A stretch of 44,341 nucleotides of DNA. Source: Streptosporangium pseudovulgare (GTDB lineage Bacteria > Actinomycetota > Actinomycetes > Streptosporangiales > Streptosporangiaceae). Positions 33,668-41,620 of this stretch are shown piece by piece (positions within the stretch are counted from its first letter, which is position 1; the number at the start of each line of letters is the position of its first letter). Both the position numbers and the translations under genes were made by a program. The notes beneath the pieces are model-generated. The model made no database searches and was not told the origin of the DNA. It saw only the letters and a list, made by a program, of their open reading frames with translations. The DNA lies in contig NZ_BMQJ01000033.1 in the NCBI RefSeq assembly GCF_014648055.1, forward strand, positions 1-44,341, written 5' to 3'.

Positions 33668-34330
33668 CTAATCGATGCTGATCTCCAGGTCGGCCGCGAA
33701 CGCCTGGGCCAGGCCCGGAAGCTGCGACCGATCGACGATGACCTTCTTGAGCGCGCCTACTCCTCGGAGGCTCGCCAGGTCGTTGCCGCGCAGGTCGCAG
33801 CCGCGGTAGGTGCCGCCGTCGAACTCGGTCAGGCGCAGGTCGCACTCCTCGAACGCCGCGCCGCTCAGGTCGCACCCGCCGAAACGCGCTTCATGCAGCG
33901 AGCACCCGGTGAAGATCACCGAGCCTGCGGCGCGGAGCCGGATGAAGGCCGCGTAGTCCAGCCTGCACCGCTCGAAGACCACGTCATCGAGCATGACCTG
34001 CTCCCATGCGGAGCCGAGCATCGTGCAGTCGGTGAAGGCGACGCGGGAGAGCCTGCTGTCCGCCCAGCGCAGGCCGGACAGGTCGCAACCGGAGAACGCC
34101 ACCGAGTACACGGTCAGGTCGTCCAGGCGGGCACGCTGGGTGGTGAGGCCGGTGACGCGCCCGTCCATGAGCCGGACACCCGACAGGGGCAGCTCCCGCA
34201 GGCCGGCGTCGGCGTAGCGGAAGTCACGCAGCTCGCCGTGCTCACCCTCCAGCGAATCGACGTCGTTCAGGCCGGCGTCGTCCAGGTCGGGCAGCGTGAC
34301 GCTCCTCTGGCGTACGGTGCGTGTATCCAT
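33668..34330 (-). CDS. Pentapeptide-repeat protein
   Basis: A 220-residue protein with many five-residue units centred on Leu/Phe, such as LDDLTVYSVAFSGCDLSGLR, then CRLDYAAF, CSLHEARFGGCDLSGAAFEE and CDLRLTEF. These predict a right-handed quadrilateral helix. Some relatives mimic DNA and protect gyrase (Qnr/MfpA), but most have unknown roles, and this one is not close enough to claim that. ATG 34330 has GGAAGGCAGGA upstream. Gly-Cys-Asp-Leu units repeat four times. Monocistronic. Confidence 0.85.
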   Translation of the reverse strand: MDTRTVRQRSVTLPDLDDAGLNDVDSLEGEHGELRDFRYADAGLRELPLSGVRLMDGRVTGLTTQRARLDDLTVYSVAFSGCDLSGLRWADSRLSRVAFTDCTMLGSAWEQVMLDDVVFERCRLDYAAFIRLRAAGSVIFTGCSLHEARFGGCDLSGAAFEECDLRLTEFDGGTYRGCDLRGNDLASLRGVGALKKVIVDRSQLPGLAQAFAADLEISID

Positions 34331-34448
34331 ATGTCCTGCCTTCCCCATCGATCCCGCCGTGGGCGCGGGGCCACCACACCCACGACGGCGCACAAGACGC
34401 CGCCGCCTTCCCGGCCGGCCACCCGCACCCCCGCTGATACTGAACGCC

Positions 34449-35357
34449 ATGACGGACACCTTTCCAGCGGACGCGGCGGCGCCGTTCAGCAGAATCATGA
34501 TCCGCGTGGCCGCGCCGGTCTTCTGTGGTGATGACGTCGTCCTGATCCGCCGCGACAGGCCTCCGCATCCTCCGCCGAGCCCGCGGAGCCCGGCCGCCCT
34601 GGTCACGACGGATGCCTGGACCGAGGACGGCTACCCGGGCGCGGGGGCGACGATCGTGGCGGCGCGTGGCGGGCTGCCGGCGGAGGTGACGTGGGCCTGG
34701 CCGTTCGAGGTGGACGGCGAGCCTGACCCGTATGTACTGCTCCAGGGCACCGCGTCGGCCACGTCCGTACCGGCAGCCGTTGGCGGTCACCCTGCCAGGT
34801 CCACGCCCGTCACCGCCATGCGGTCGGCCTCGGCCACGATGGCCGCGGCCCTGCCCCCGCCCTCCGTGTACGGAGAGGGCATGGCGCCGTGGCCGGTCCC
34901 AGGAAGCGCGCCGGGCTCGCGCGAACTGGTCTGCGGGGACCTCTTTCACGAGCAGAACGCCTACGGCGGCGCGCCCGCCGTTACCCGACGTCTGATCGGT
35001 GAGGTTTCGGTCCGCGAGGATGTGCTGTTCCTGTCTGACGAGCAGAGCGCCGAACAGGCGCGCACCGGGCCGCTGGGCTGGGATGGCTCATGCCTGTCCG
35101 ACGAGAACGAACAGTCCTACAGCATCGATCCCCGGCTCGAACCCTTCACCAGTGGCCCGTGGACGGGAGAGACCAGGACGTTCGCCGTGCAGCACCTCGA
35201 TGACTCGATCGCTCATGTCGCCGTGGGCGTGTGCCATGGCACCACCATGGTCTATCTCCGTTGGCAGGGACCGGCCGGAAGCGATCCGGCCGCCGTCCTT
35301 CGCACCGGCCACGCCGCCATCATGCGCACACTCGGCCGTCTGCCCGCCGGTGGATGA
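34449..35357 (+). pseudogene. Chimeric ORF: NUDIX-like start, unknown middle, sensor-like C-terminal part
   Basis: One uninterrupted 302-codon frame made of unlike parts. Residues 1-40 (RVAAPVFCGDDVVLIRRDRP) look like the first strand of a NUDIX hydrolase, but no NUDIX box follows. A proline-rich join leads to a second coding-like block (TWAWPFEVDGEPDPYVLLQG). From about residue 135 the sequence resembles extracytoplasmic PknH_C-like proteins (SDEQSAEQA, then LDDSIAHVAVGV and a final ALLRTxxxxMRTLGRLP-type helix). I infer fusion of gene remnants. ATG 34449 has no clear ribosome site. Confidence 0.4.
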
Positions 35358-35574
35358 AATTCCGGTCCTGCCGTTCGCGCCGCTCTGAATTGTTTTGTGA
35401 TCTTGTCGATAATCGAACGATTCTCAACAGTCGGGGTCGGCGGGCGGCTGGGGCGGGGCCGCGAGTTCGGACATTCAGCAAGACCGCCGTCGTCATCATC
35501 ACCGCGAAGTCCGCCGGGCACAAGGTCTTCGGCCTCGCCACCGCAGGCGTCCGTCTCGCTTGACCTCTTGCGCG
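35358..35574 (+). pseudogene. Short coding remnant (35474-35563) in an otherwise empty gap
   Basis: The frame FSKTAVVIITAKSAGHKVFG ... TAGVRLA ends at TGA 35561-35563 with near-complete G/C third positions, so it is probably the tail of a lost rightward gene. The preceding 35380-35440 is AT-richer and may be promoter-like. Not recognised. Confidence 0.3.
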
Positions 35575-36477
35575 TCAGTCCGGCAGCCAGTGCAGCTCGT
35601 GCGCCAGGGTTTTGGCGACGGCACGGATGCGGCGGTGTAGTGGCGACTGCTCGCGTGGGAGGACCAGGTGGATCGTCAGGCTGGGCGCGCCCCGCAGCGG
35701 TCGCCAGGTGAGACCGGCCGGTTGTACCGTGACCGCGGCTTCTCCGGCCGGGGCGAGGGTGACCCCGTCGCGCAGGTCGCGCTGAGACATGTCGAAAGAG
35801 ACAGCGGGCGTGTGGAACCGGGGGTGTGGTCGGATGTCTCGGAACAGTGCGGACAGCTGATCGTGGATCACGGGGTTGGCCGCACGGTCCGGGAGTCGCA
35901 GCGGATACGCGGCCGCGTCGGCGATCTCGATCTCCGGGTGTTCGGCCAGCGGATGGTGCTGCGCCAACTGGACCCCGATGCGCTGACGCCGCAGCAGGAA
36001 CCGGCGCACGCCACGGCCCGGCTGTTCACCGCGGGTGATCCCGGCATCGATGCGGCCGTCGGCGACCGCGGGGGAGATCTCCGGTGTCGCCATCGGGACC
36101 GCGCCGACCTTGAGTCCGCTGTTGCCGCGAATCAGCCTGTCCACCAGCGCCGGTGCCGTCTCGGCCCCGGCGCTGAGGCTGTATCCGATGCGCAGCGTGC
36201 CCAGTTCACCGGCCGCCGCGCTCCGGGCGGTGTCCCATGCCCGGTCCAGCGCCGCCAGCGCGGGCGGCGCGGACTCCGCCAAAGCCGCACCGGCCGTGGT
36301 CAACACGACGCTACGCGTGTTGCGGACCAGCAGGGCCGTACCGAGTTCCGCCTCCAATCGGCGCATCCGGGCGCTGAGTGCGGGCTGTGCGATACCGATC
36401 CGTGCGGCCGCGCGGGTGAAGTTCAACTCCTGCGCCAGCACCAGGAAGTACCGCAGGCTCACCGTATCCGGCGCCAT
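35575..36477 (-). CDS. LysR-family transcriptional regulator
   Basis: A 300-residue regulator. The N-terminal winged HTH (1-62) reads LRYFLVLAQELNFTRAAARI then AQPALSARMRRLEAELG. The substrate-binding domain from about 90 includes GTLRIGYSLSAGAETAPALV. ATG 36477 has GGGAGG 5 nt upstream. It is divergent from a DUF1330 gene (188 bp between starts), the usual LysR layout, so that gene and itself are likely targets. The inducer is unknown. Confidence 0.92.
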   Translation of the reverse strand: MAPDTVSLRYFLVLAQELNFTRAAARIGIAQPALSARMRRLEAELGTALLVRNTRSVVLTTAGAALAESAPPALAALDRAWDTARSAAAGELGTLRIGYSLSAGAETAPALVDRLIRGNSGLKVGAVPMATPEISPAVADGRIDAGITRGEQPGRGVRRFLLRRQRIGVQLAQHHPLAEHPEIEIADAAAYPLRLPDRAANPVIHDQLSALFRDIRPHPRFHTPAVSFDMSQRDLRDGVTLAPAGEAAVTVQPAGLTWRPLRGAPSLTIHLVLPREQSPLHRRIRAVAKTLAHELHWLPD

Positions 36478-36665
36478 GTGCCCTCCCTGCCGATTGATAA
36501 CGATCCGTTCTGAGTCTATCCCGTACCGGTCTTTCCCCCGACCGCACATCAAGCCCTAACCTGCGCATATGACGATTCCACTGACCGCAGTACCCGTCGC
36601 CGGGATCGATCGATTTGAGTGTCAATCCGAAGTCGGACGTGTCCGGCCGAACATAGGAGGTTTCC
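36478..36665. promoter_or_regulatory. LysR/DUF1330 divergent control region
   Basis: Contains AT-rich DNA next to the LysR gene (GATAACGATCCGTTCTGAG, 36495-36513) that could be the LysR site. A short rightward frame from ATG 36569 (MTIPLTAVPVAGIDRF) looks like the start of a lost gene, ending where the DUF1330 leader begins. Confidence 0.35.
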
Positions 36666-36959
36666 ATGGCCAAGGGCTACTGGGTCAGTGTCTACCCCGC
36701 CATTTCCGACCCTGAGAGGCTGACTGCCTACGGCAAGCTGGCCCGTCCGGCTGTCCAGGCTGGGGGCGGGCGCGTCCTGTCCCGTGGCGGTCGAGTCGTC
36801 GCCCACGAGGCCGGGATCACGCAACGCGTCGTTCTGATCGAGTTCGACAGCTTTGAACAGGCCGTCGCGGCATACGAGAGCGAGGCATACCAGAAGGCGC
36901 TGGTCGCCCTCCCCGACGGCGTCGAGCGCGACTTCCGCATCGTCGAAGGCATCGACTGA
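36666..36959 (+). CDS. DUF1330 family protein
   Basis: A 97-residue ferredoxin-like-fold protein of the DUF1330 family (dimeric alpha-beta barrel). Family features: KGYWVSVYPAISDPERLTAY at the start, GGRVLSRGG in the middle, and RVVLIEFDSFEQAVAAYES followed by YQKAL. The function of the family is not established. The ribosome site AGGAGGTTTCC before ATG 36666 is one of the best in the window. It is divergent from the LysR gene. Confidence 0.88.
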   Translation: MAKGYWVSVYPAISDPERLTAYGKLARPAVQAGGGRVLSRGGRVVAHEAGITQRVVLIEFDSFEQAVAAYESEAYQKALVALPDGVERDFRIVEGID

Positions 36960-37010
36960 CCGAGGTCCAGTCGGATCTTCACTGAAGATCCACCATCTTG
37001 GTTTTCGCTG

Positions 37011-37188
37011 GTGCGGCTGCCGGTGTGGCGCTACAGCTTCGACGTGGCGGCGACCAAGGGAGAAGCGCCGTATTTCGCGGTCTTCGAAGGCGACTTCGCT
37101 GACGCCGCCGCCATGGCCGCGGCGTCAGCGAAGTCGCCGCAAGGCCAGTGGGTGGCCGCCGATGTCGCCAACTACGCGACCGGCGGTC
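37011..37188 (+). pseudogene. EthD-family protein fragment
   Basis: The frame reads WRYSFDVAATKGEAPYFAVF, then EGDFADAAAM and VAADVANYATGG, the C-terminal half of EthD-like reductases. The N-terminal half is missing. At 37186-37190 it runs straight into a tyrosine-recombinase catalytic domain in another frame. A 50-bp palindrome lies inside it. Confidence 0.65.
37089..37138. repeat. 50-bp near-perfect palindrome (20-bp arms)
   Basis: The arms at 37089-37108 and 37119-37138 are exact 20-bp reverse complements. The central 10 bp CGCCATGGCC adds a further 8-bp palindrome after one mismatched pair. It falls within the EthD coding remnant. Confidence 0.85.
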
Positions 37189-37701
37189 CTGTGGCGGCTG
37201 CTGTACGACAGCGCGGCCCGCACCGAGGAGGTCCTGGCCCTGAACGTCGAAGAACTCGATCTGGGCAACCGGCGCGCCCGGGTGCGGCGCAAGGGCGGCG
37301 CGGTCGACATCATCGTCTGGCGCACCGCCACCGCCCGCCTATTGCCCCGCCTGCTGGCCGGACGCCGGGCCGGGCCGGTCTTCCTCACCGATCGCCGCGC
37401 CCGGGTCGTGCTGCCGCCGGGCGACCTCGACTCCGACTCCGGGCGGGCCCGGCTGTCCTACCGAAGGGCCGCCGAGCTGTTCGAGCAGACGACCGGCGAC
37501 TGCCCCGGCGGGCCCTGGACACTCCACCAGCTCCGCCACTCCGCACTCACCCACGCCGCGGAGGACGGCGCCAACACCAGCACGCTTCTGGCGTACTCCG
37601 GCCACACCTCAGTCGCGTCTCTGGCTCGCTACGCCCGCGTCTCCCCCGAGGCGCTGGCTCGCTGGCAGGAGACCCGAGACCCGGCGACGCGACGCCGGTA
37701 A
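37186..37701 (+). pseudogene. Tyrosine recombinase catalytic-domain fragment
   Basis: Reads LLYDSAARTEEVLALNVEEL (first catalytic Arg), WTLHQLRHSALTHAAEDGA (HxxR), AYSGHTSVASLARYAR (His and nucleophile Tyr) to the stop at 37699-37701. All catalytic residues are present, but the N-terminal core-binding domain is replaced by the EthD fragment and there is no start. It is about 35-45% similar by eye to the copy at 38155-38661. Confidence 0.75.
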
Positions 37702-37918
37702 CACCTACAACGCCGCAGCCCTCCGGCCCCTGCCGACCTGCTCCACCAGGATTAGCGAAGCACCAGGTCAGGGCCATATCCGCCCGATTTTTCTCGAGTA
37801 CTACGGCAACCCCGACCGGCAACGTGCAGATCGCCATGGCTCACCTGCGCGCTGCTCGCCGAGATCCCTTGTCCGGCCTCGGGGAACATCGGTACAGCGG
37901 TTAACGCTAAGCCGGTGA
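37702..37918. other. Gap with one repeat remnant
   Basis: Carries 37773-37813, which is 33/41 identical to 16884-16924. No gene seen. Confidence 0.4.
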
Positions 37919-38095
37919 TCATGGTCCGGCTGGGGTGAGCACGCTGACGCGGTTCTCGTACTCGCGGCGAGCCTTGCGCTGGGCCGGCACCACGGGAACG
38001 CCGGTGCCGCGTACGAGGCGGAACATCTCGGAGATGTGGACGGTGTCGCCCGGCCGCGCGTAGTCGAGGAGCGCGCGGAACTTCGGGCGCTGGAG
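37919..38095 (-). mobile_element. Serine recombinase, second part of a split gene
   Basis: Fifty-nine codons from CTC CAG at 38095-38090: LQRPKFRALLDYARPGDTVH then ISEMFRLVRGTG, the middle of a serine recombinase catalytic domain (RPGDT and the conserved Arg region). It continues, in frame, the half at 40736-40873. After RGTG the sequence becomes unrelated and stops at 37919-37921, so the C-terminal HTH part had already been lost. Confidence 0.8.
38090..38095. repeat. Left target-site duplicate CTGGAG
   Basis: Immediately outside the left terminal repeat; the same six bases lie immediately outside the right one at 40730-40735. Confidence 0.8.
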
Positions 38096-38128
38096 GGGGC
38101 AGACCAGGTACGAGAGAAAGGGGCAGTG
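38096..38128 (+). repeat. Left terminal inverted repeat
   Basis: GGGGCAGACCAGGTACG then AGAGAAAGGGGCAGTG. It differs from the right end at two positions. Confidence 0.85.
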
Positions 38129-38154
38129 TCCCTCCCTCTCGGAGAAGTTGCTGA

Positions 38155-39043
38155 TCAGTGGGTACGGCGACGCGGTGCCAGAACCTCGGTGACCTTGGCG
38201 ATGGCCTCAGCTCCGGGCTTGACGTAGCGCATGGCGGTGCGGGGGTTCTTGTGCCGGGTCTTGCCCATGATGAGCTGCAGCGGGATCTCGGCGTCGCCGA
38301 GGTGGGTGGCGGCGCTGTGGCGCAGCTGATGCAGGTCGAGCCCGGCGTAGGTATCGAGCAGGACGCGGGCGCGGTCGTAGCCGAGGCGGGCGCGGCCGGT
38401 GTGCGGGCAGATGTCGGGGGCGGTCGGCCGACGGGCGGGGACCGGGCGGCGTTCGGACAGGAACAGCGGCCCGTGGGTGCGTGAGGTGCCGTCGGGCAGA
38501 CGGAGCAGGCGGGGCAGGAGATGGGCGGTCCCGCTCTCCCAGTACACCCACTCGACGGCGCCGCCCTTGGAGCGGACGGGGGCGCGGCGGTGCTCCAGGT
38601 CGAGGTCCTCGACGTTCAGCGCCAGGATCTCCGCGGCTCTGGCCGCGGTCTCGTACAGCATCCGCCACAGGGTCTTCTCGCGCAGCGGGATGCCGCGGCG
38701 TGACAGCAGCCGGTGGATGGTGGTCTTGGCGACCGCGCGGGTCTCGTCGACGTTCTCCTTGCGGCGTTCGGCGTCCGCCGGGACCGAGGGGGCGGCCCAG
38801 TGCTTCTTGGTCTGGCACCAGATCAGCCAGGAGGTGACGGCGGCGCGGTTGTGGTTCCAGGTGGCCGGCGCGCTCTGGCCCCACAGGTCGGTGAGCGCGG
38901 CGCCGATCTGGCGTCGGCCACGTCGGCGAGCGGCCGGTCGCGGCCGAGCCGCGCGATGGTGCGATCGATGGCCGAGGCGTAGGCGCGGTCGCCGCGCCGC
39001 CGCGATCGCTCATGTACGTGACAATAGGTGATTATCGCGTACA
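38155..39043 (-). pseudogene. Tyrosine recombinase (integrase), one frameshift
   Basis: The leftward reading gives a core-binding domain (AYASAIDRTIARLGRDRPLA, then WGQSAPATWNHNRAAVTSWL) and a catalytic domain with LYETAARAAEILALNVEDL (Arg), DLHQLRHSAATHLG (HxxR), then KNPRTAMRYV with the preceding His and Tyr. The frame changes near 38912, where one C appears to be missing between VADA and QIGAALTDL. The N-terminus is also short, because the usual first 20-30 residues are absent or replaced at an inverted repeat (39009-39047). Near full length but probably inactive as sequenced. Confidence 0.75.
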
Positions 39044-39047
39044 TGAG
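39009..39047. repeat. Inverted repeat, 10-bp arms and 19-bp AT-rich centre
   Basis: CTCATGTACG and CGTACATGAG are exact reverse complements around TGACAATAGGTGATTATCG. It overlaps the 5' end of the integrase coding region. This layout could be a recombinase core site or an operator. Confidence 0.65.
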
Positions 39048-39150
39048 TCAGCGCAGGCCCCGCCACGCGGCGGGGCCGTACTTTTGCCATCAAAGGATCA
39101 TGCCCGGCCACGTAGCGCCGGAGATACCCGGCCATTCATCGCCGGAACTT

Positions 39151-39288
39151 ACAGCCTGGCCGCCCACCACGCCCACGTCTTCGGCCGCTGCTCGGCCACG
39201 ACCGGCATCGTCCCGTTCACGGACCTGGTCAAACAGGTCATGAGCCAAGGGCCGTATGCCTGCAGATGCCAGGACCGCTTCACGCGTG
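39151..39288 (+). mobile_element. IS630-family transposase fragment
   Basis: AHVFGRCSATTGIVPFTDLV, then KQVMSQGPYA, matches the region just before the second catalytic Asp of IS630-like transposases. The frame then diverges. Both ends are missing. Confidence 0.6.
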
Positions 39289-39306
39289 GACGGGAGACGT
39301 CAGTGA

Positions 39307-39890
39307 TCAGGCAGTGAGCGAGTCGGGGTAGAACCGCTCGACGTGGTCGCGCTCGGTGTACATGCGCCAGTACTGATCGGCCAGGTCGTCCGGATCGACG
39401 ATGCCGACCTTCGGGCCGTCGGCCGCGGTGAAGGCGGCCTGCGCCGCGGCGGCCACCTCGCTCCGGGCGATCAGGGAGGCGACGCTCAGGGTGCCGGCGT
39501 AGACGCCCGTGCCGGCCAACTCGGCGTTGAGGGAGTACAGGTAGTTGCGGGTGGCGGACATCACCGGGCCCAGGCCGCTGAGGTACGGCATCGGCCGCGC
39601 CGCCGAGTAGCCCTGGGTCAGCAGAAAGGCACCGTCACCGCGCTCGGTCCACTCCGGCAGCACTGCCCGGACCACCTCGACCGGGGTGAACAGGAGCAGC
39701 GGCGACAGCTCCATCAGGGTTGCCGCGTCCAGCTCGGTGGCGGCGGTGAAGCCCGTGTCACCGCTGATCGGCCCGTACTCGACCACGTCGATCCGGCCCA
39801 GGCGGTCCCGGATCATCTGCACCAGGGCAGGCACCTCGGAGGGCTTGGCAAGATCGGCGGAGAAGGCGACCGCCTCAAGGTGCCGCTGAA
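39307..39890 (-). pseudogene. Short-chain dehydrogenase remnant, N-terminus missing
   Basis: Reads VAFSADLAKPSEVPALVQMI, then RLGRIDVVEYGP in the place of the usual NNAG, and the C-terminal half with SATRNYLYSLNAEL. The glycine-rich cofactor loop is absent, because the DNA above 39890 encodes a TetR remnant on the other strand. The usual catalytic Tyr position (GYSAARPMPYLSG) is disturbed. It ends at TGA 39307-39309. Confidence 0.6.
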
Positions 39891-40080
39891 AGAGATCGCC
39901 CGCCGGGCCGGGGTGAGCCACGGCACCCTGTACAACCTCTACGGCACCCGCGAGGCACTCATCGACGAGGTGGTGACCGACCTGGCCGCAGGCCGCCTCG
40001 ACGAGGTCGCCGAGCACGCCCTGTCCTTTGGCGACGCCTGGGACGGATTCGCCTACTACATCGAGAAGGTCTGCGAGCTG
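39875..40080 (+). pseudogene. TetR/AcrR regulator fragment
   Basis: The HTH of TetR proteins is clear: LKEIARRAGVSHGTLYNLYG, then REALIDEVVTDLAAGRL. It starts inside the SDR junction without a start codon and is cut at about 40080 (KVCELQ). Only the DNA-binding domain and the first ligand-domain helices survive. Confidence 0.7.
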
Positions 40081-40234
40081 CAGGGCCCGTGGCCGACACC
40101 CCGGTATTCCGCGGCCACGGATGTCGGTTCTCGGTGGCCGGGGCACACGCCGGCGCAAGCCCGCTGCGGCCACTGCGGCCCGACCTGGCGCTCGCGTCCT
40201 GTGGGCCGCAGGCTGTGGCGTCAGAAATCCTCAG

Positions 40235-40543
40235 TCAGAGGCTGTCGAGGAAGTCTCGGAGAAGGTGGTTGACGTCGTCGGGGCGTTCCTGCTGAATCCA
40301 ATGGCCGCAGTCCAGGAGATGGCTCCCCCTCAGATTCGGGAGGGTACGGGGGTAGGCGTCGATCGCGTCGGACAGCCACATGGTGGAGGCGTCCCGCTTG
40401 CCACCGACGAACAGGGCCGGCTGCTCGATCGGGGCCCCGGCGTAGGGAGCCAGGTCCTCCCAGTCACGGTCCATGCTGCGGTACCGGTTGAGCGCTCCGG
40501 TCAGGCCCGTCCGCTCGAACTCCGCTCGATCCACGTCATCCAA
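40235..40543 (-). pseudogene. Alpha/beta hydrolase (epoxide-hydrolase-like) C-terminal fragment
   Basis: Reads IEQPALFVGGKRDAST (strand with the acid), then HLLDCGHWIQQERPDDVNHLL with the catalytic His, ending at 40235. Only the last third of the usual 280-300 residues is present. Confidence 0.65.
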
Positions 40544-40696
40544 GGCCGTCCCTCGCCTCGATCCCGGCGTCCAGCAGCCGAAGCCGTAGCGGCGATCAAC
40601 CGTGCCGAACGGTCTTGTTCACCAAACCGCAACCAAACCCACGCGGAGGGTCACGTCAGCGGACGATCGCACCTTTTGACCAGCGGCTCAGCGACT
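40544..40696. other. Unassigned DNA inside the cassette
   Basis: No convincing frame; it leads into the right terminal repeat. Confidence 0.4.
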
Positions 40697-40729
40697 CACT
40701 GCCCCTTTCACTCGTACTTGGTCTGCCCC
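40697..40729 (-). repeat. Right terminal inverted repeat
   Basis: Read leftward: GGGGCAGACCAAGTACG then AGTGAAAGGGGCAGTG. Confidence 0.85.
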
Positions 40730-40735
40730 CTGGAG
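40730..40735. repeat. Right target-site duplicate CTGGAG
   Basis: Matches 38090-38095 exactly. Confidence 0.8.
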
Positions 40736-40873
40736 GGGGTGGAGGCGGCTGGAGGTACCGCCGTCCTCCTCGAAGACGACCGGATTCTCGATGCCGGCCT
40801 CGTCCAGGACAAGGTTCTGCCGGGCGGTCGACTGCTGGTCGGTCAAGACCCGCTTGTAGACCAGGTTCGCCAC
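40736..40873 (-). mobile_element. Serine recombinase, first part of the split gene
   Basis: From GTG 40873 (AAGGGG upstream): VANLVYKRVLTDQQSTARQN, then LDEAGIENPVVFEED and SSRLHPLQ, where the cassette interrupts. It is the N-terminal part of a resolvase. The position that normally holds the catalytic serine (RVS-T-DQQ) is leucine, TTG in place of TCG. The frame enters the cassette repeat and stops at 40688-40690. Confidence 0.8.
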
Positions 40874-41029
40874 CGAGGGCCCCTTCCGTGCGGAGGATCG
40901 GGCCCCATCTGCCGTCAAACCCTGTCAGCAATCATCATCGGATCCGATTGGATTCGGGCTGCCGCGCACCCCCGGATTGCACGAGTTCATTGGACGCGTC
41001 AGCTGCCTGTCGTCAAACGATCCTTGGGT

Positions 41030-41614
41030 TCATCGTGGTGTGGTGCGGGCGCGGAGGTGTGCGCGTTCTCCTTGGCGGCCGAGGAGGCTGAGAATTTCGA
41101 CGGGGTGCTCGTCGGCGTTGCCGAACCAGTGGGGGGTGCGGGTGTCGAATTCGGCGGCTTCGCCCGGGCCCATGATCAGGTCGTTGTCGCCCAGGACCAG
41201 GCGCAGTCGGCCGTCGAGGACGTAGATCCATTCGTAGCCCTCGTGGCTGGCCTGCTCGGGTTCAGGCGAGCGCATCTTCGGCGAGATGATCAATTTGTAG
41301 GCTTGCAGGCTGCCTGCCCGTCGGGTGAGCGGGAGCATGGTCATGCCGTGGCGGGTGACGGGCCGAAGGTGCAGGCGGGGGTCGCCCGTCTGCGGGGCGC
41401 CGATGAGCCGGCCGATGTCCACGCGCAGTTCCCGGGCCAGGGGCAGGAGCAGTTCGAGGGTGGGGCGGCGCCGGCCTGATTCCAGGCGCGAGAGCGTGCT
41501 GAGGGAGATGCCGGTGGCTTCGGCGAGGGCTGTCAGGGAGAGATTGCGCTGGGTGCGCAGCCCTTTGAGGCGGGGGCCGACCGCGGCCATCGTCGACTGT
41601 GTCTCTTCATCCAT
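41030..41614 (-). CDS. XRE-type regulator with C-terminal cupin domain
   Basis: A 194-residue regulator. The HTH_3 domain (15-70) has LRTQRNLSLTALAEATGISL and STLSRLESGRRRPT; the cupin barrel (about 110-180) has EGYEWIYVLDGRLRL, then GPGEAAEFDTRTPHWF. The cupin senses a small ligand and releases repression. ATG 41614 is abutted by GAAGG. It is divergent from the MFS exporter gene, with nested palindromes between them, so it probably represses that operon and itself. Confidence 0.9.
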   Translation of the reverse strand: MDEETQSTMAAVGPRLKGLRTQRNLSLTALAEATGISLSTLSRLESGRRRPTLELLLPLARELRVDIGRLIGAPQTGDPRLHLRPVTRHGMTMLPLTRRAGSLQAYKLIISPKMRSPEPEQASHEGYEWIYVLDGRLRLVLGDNDLIMGPGEAAEFDTRTPHWFGNADEHPVEILSLLGRQGERAHLRARTTPR

Positions 41615-41620
41615 CCTTCT

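Larger units (their letters stand above)
38096..40729. mobile_element. 2,634-bp inverted-repeat element inserted in a serine recombinase gene
   Basis: Bounded by 33-bp terminal inverted repeats (31/33 identical) beginning GGGGCAGACC, flanked by direct CTGGAG. The two flanks rejoin into one open recombinase frame. GGGG-starting ends of 33-38 bp and short duplications are known for Tn3-family elements. No transposase lies inside, so it is best read as a non-autonomous cassette (mobile insertion cassette type). Contents: frameshifted tyrosine recombinase, IS630 fragment, SDR, TetR and alpha/beta-hydrolase remnants. Confidence 0.8.

Noticed and set aside
33668..34330. Qnr/MfpA-type fluoroquinolone protection by the pentapeptide protein
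   Set aside because: The fold fits, but irregular repeats and no gyrase-related context give no support for that function.
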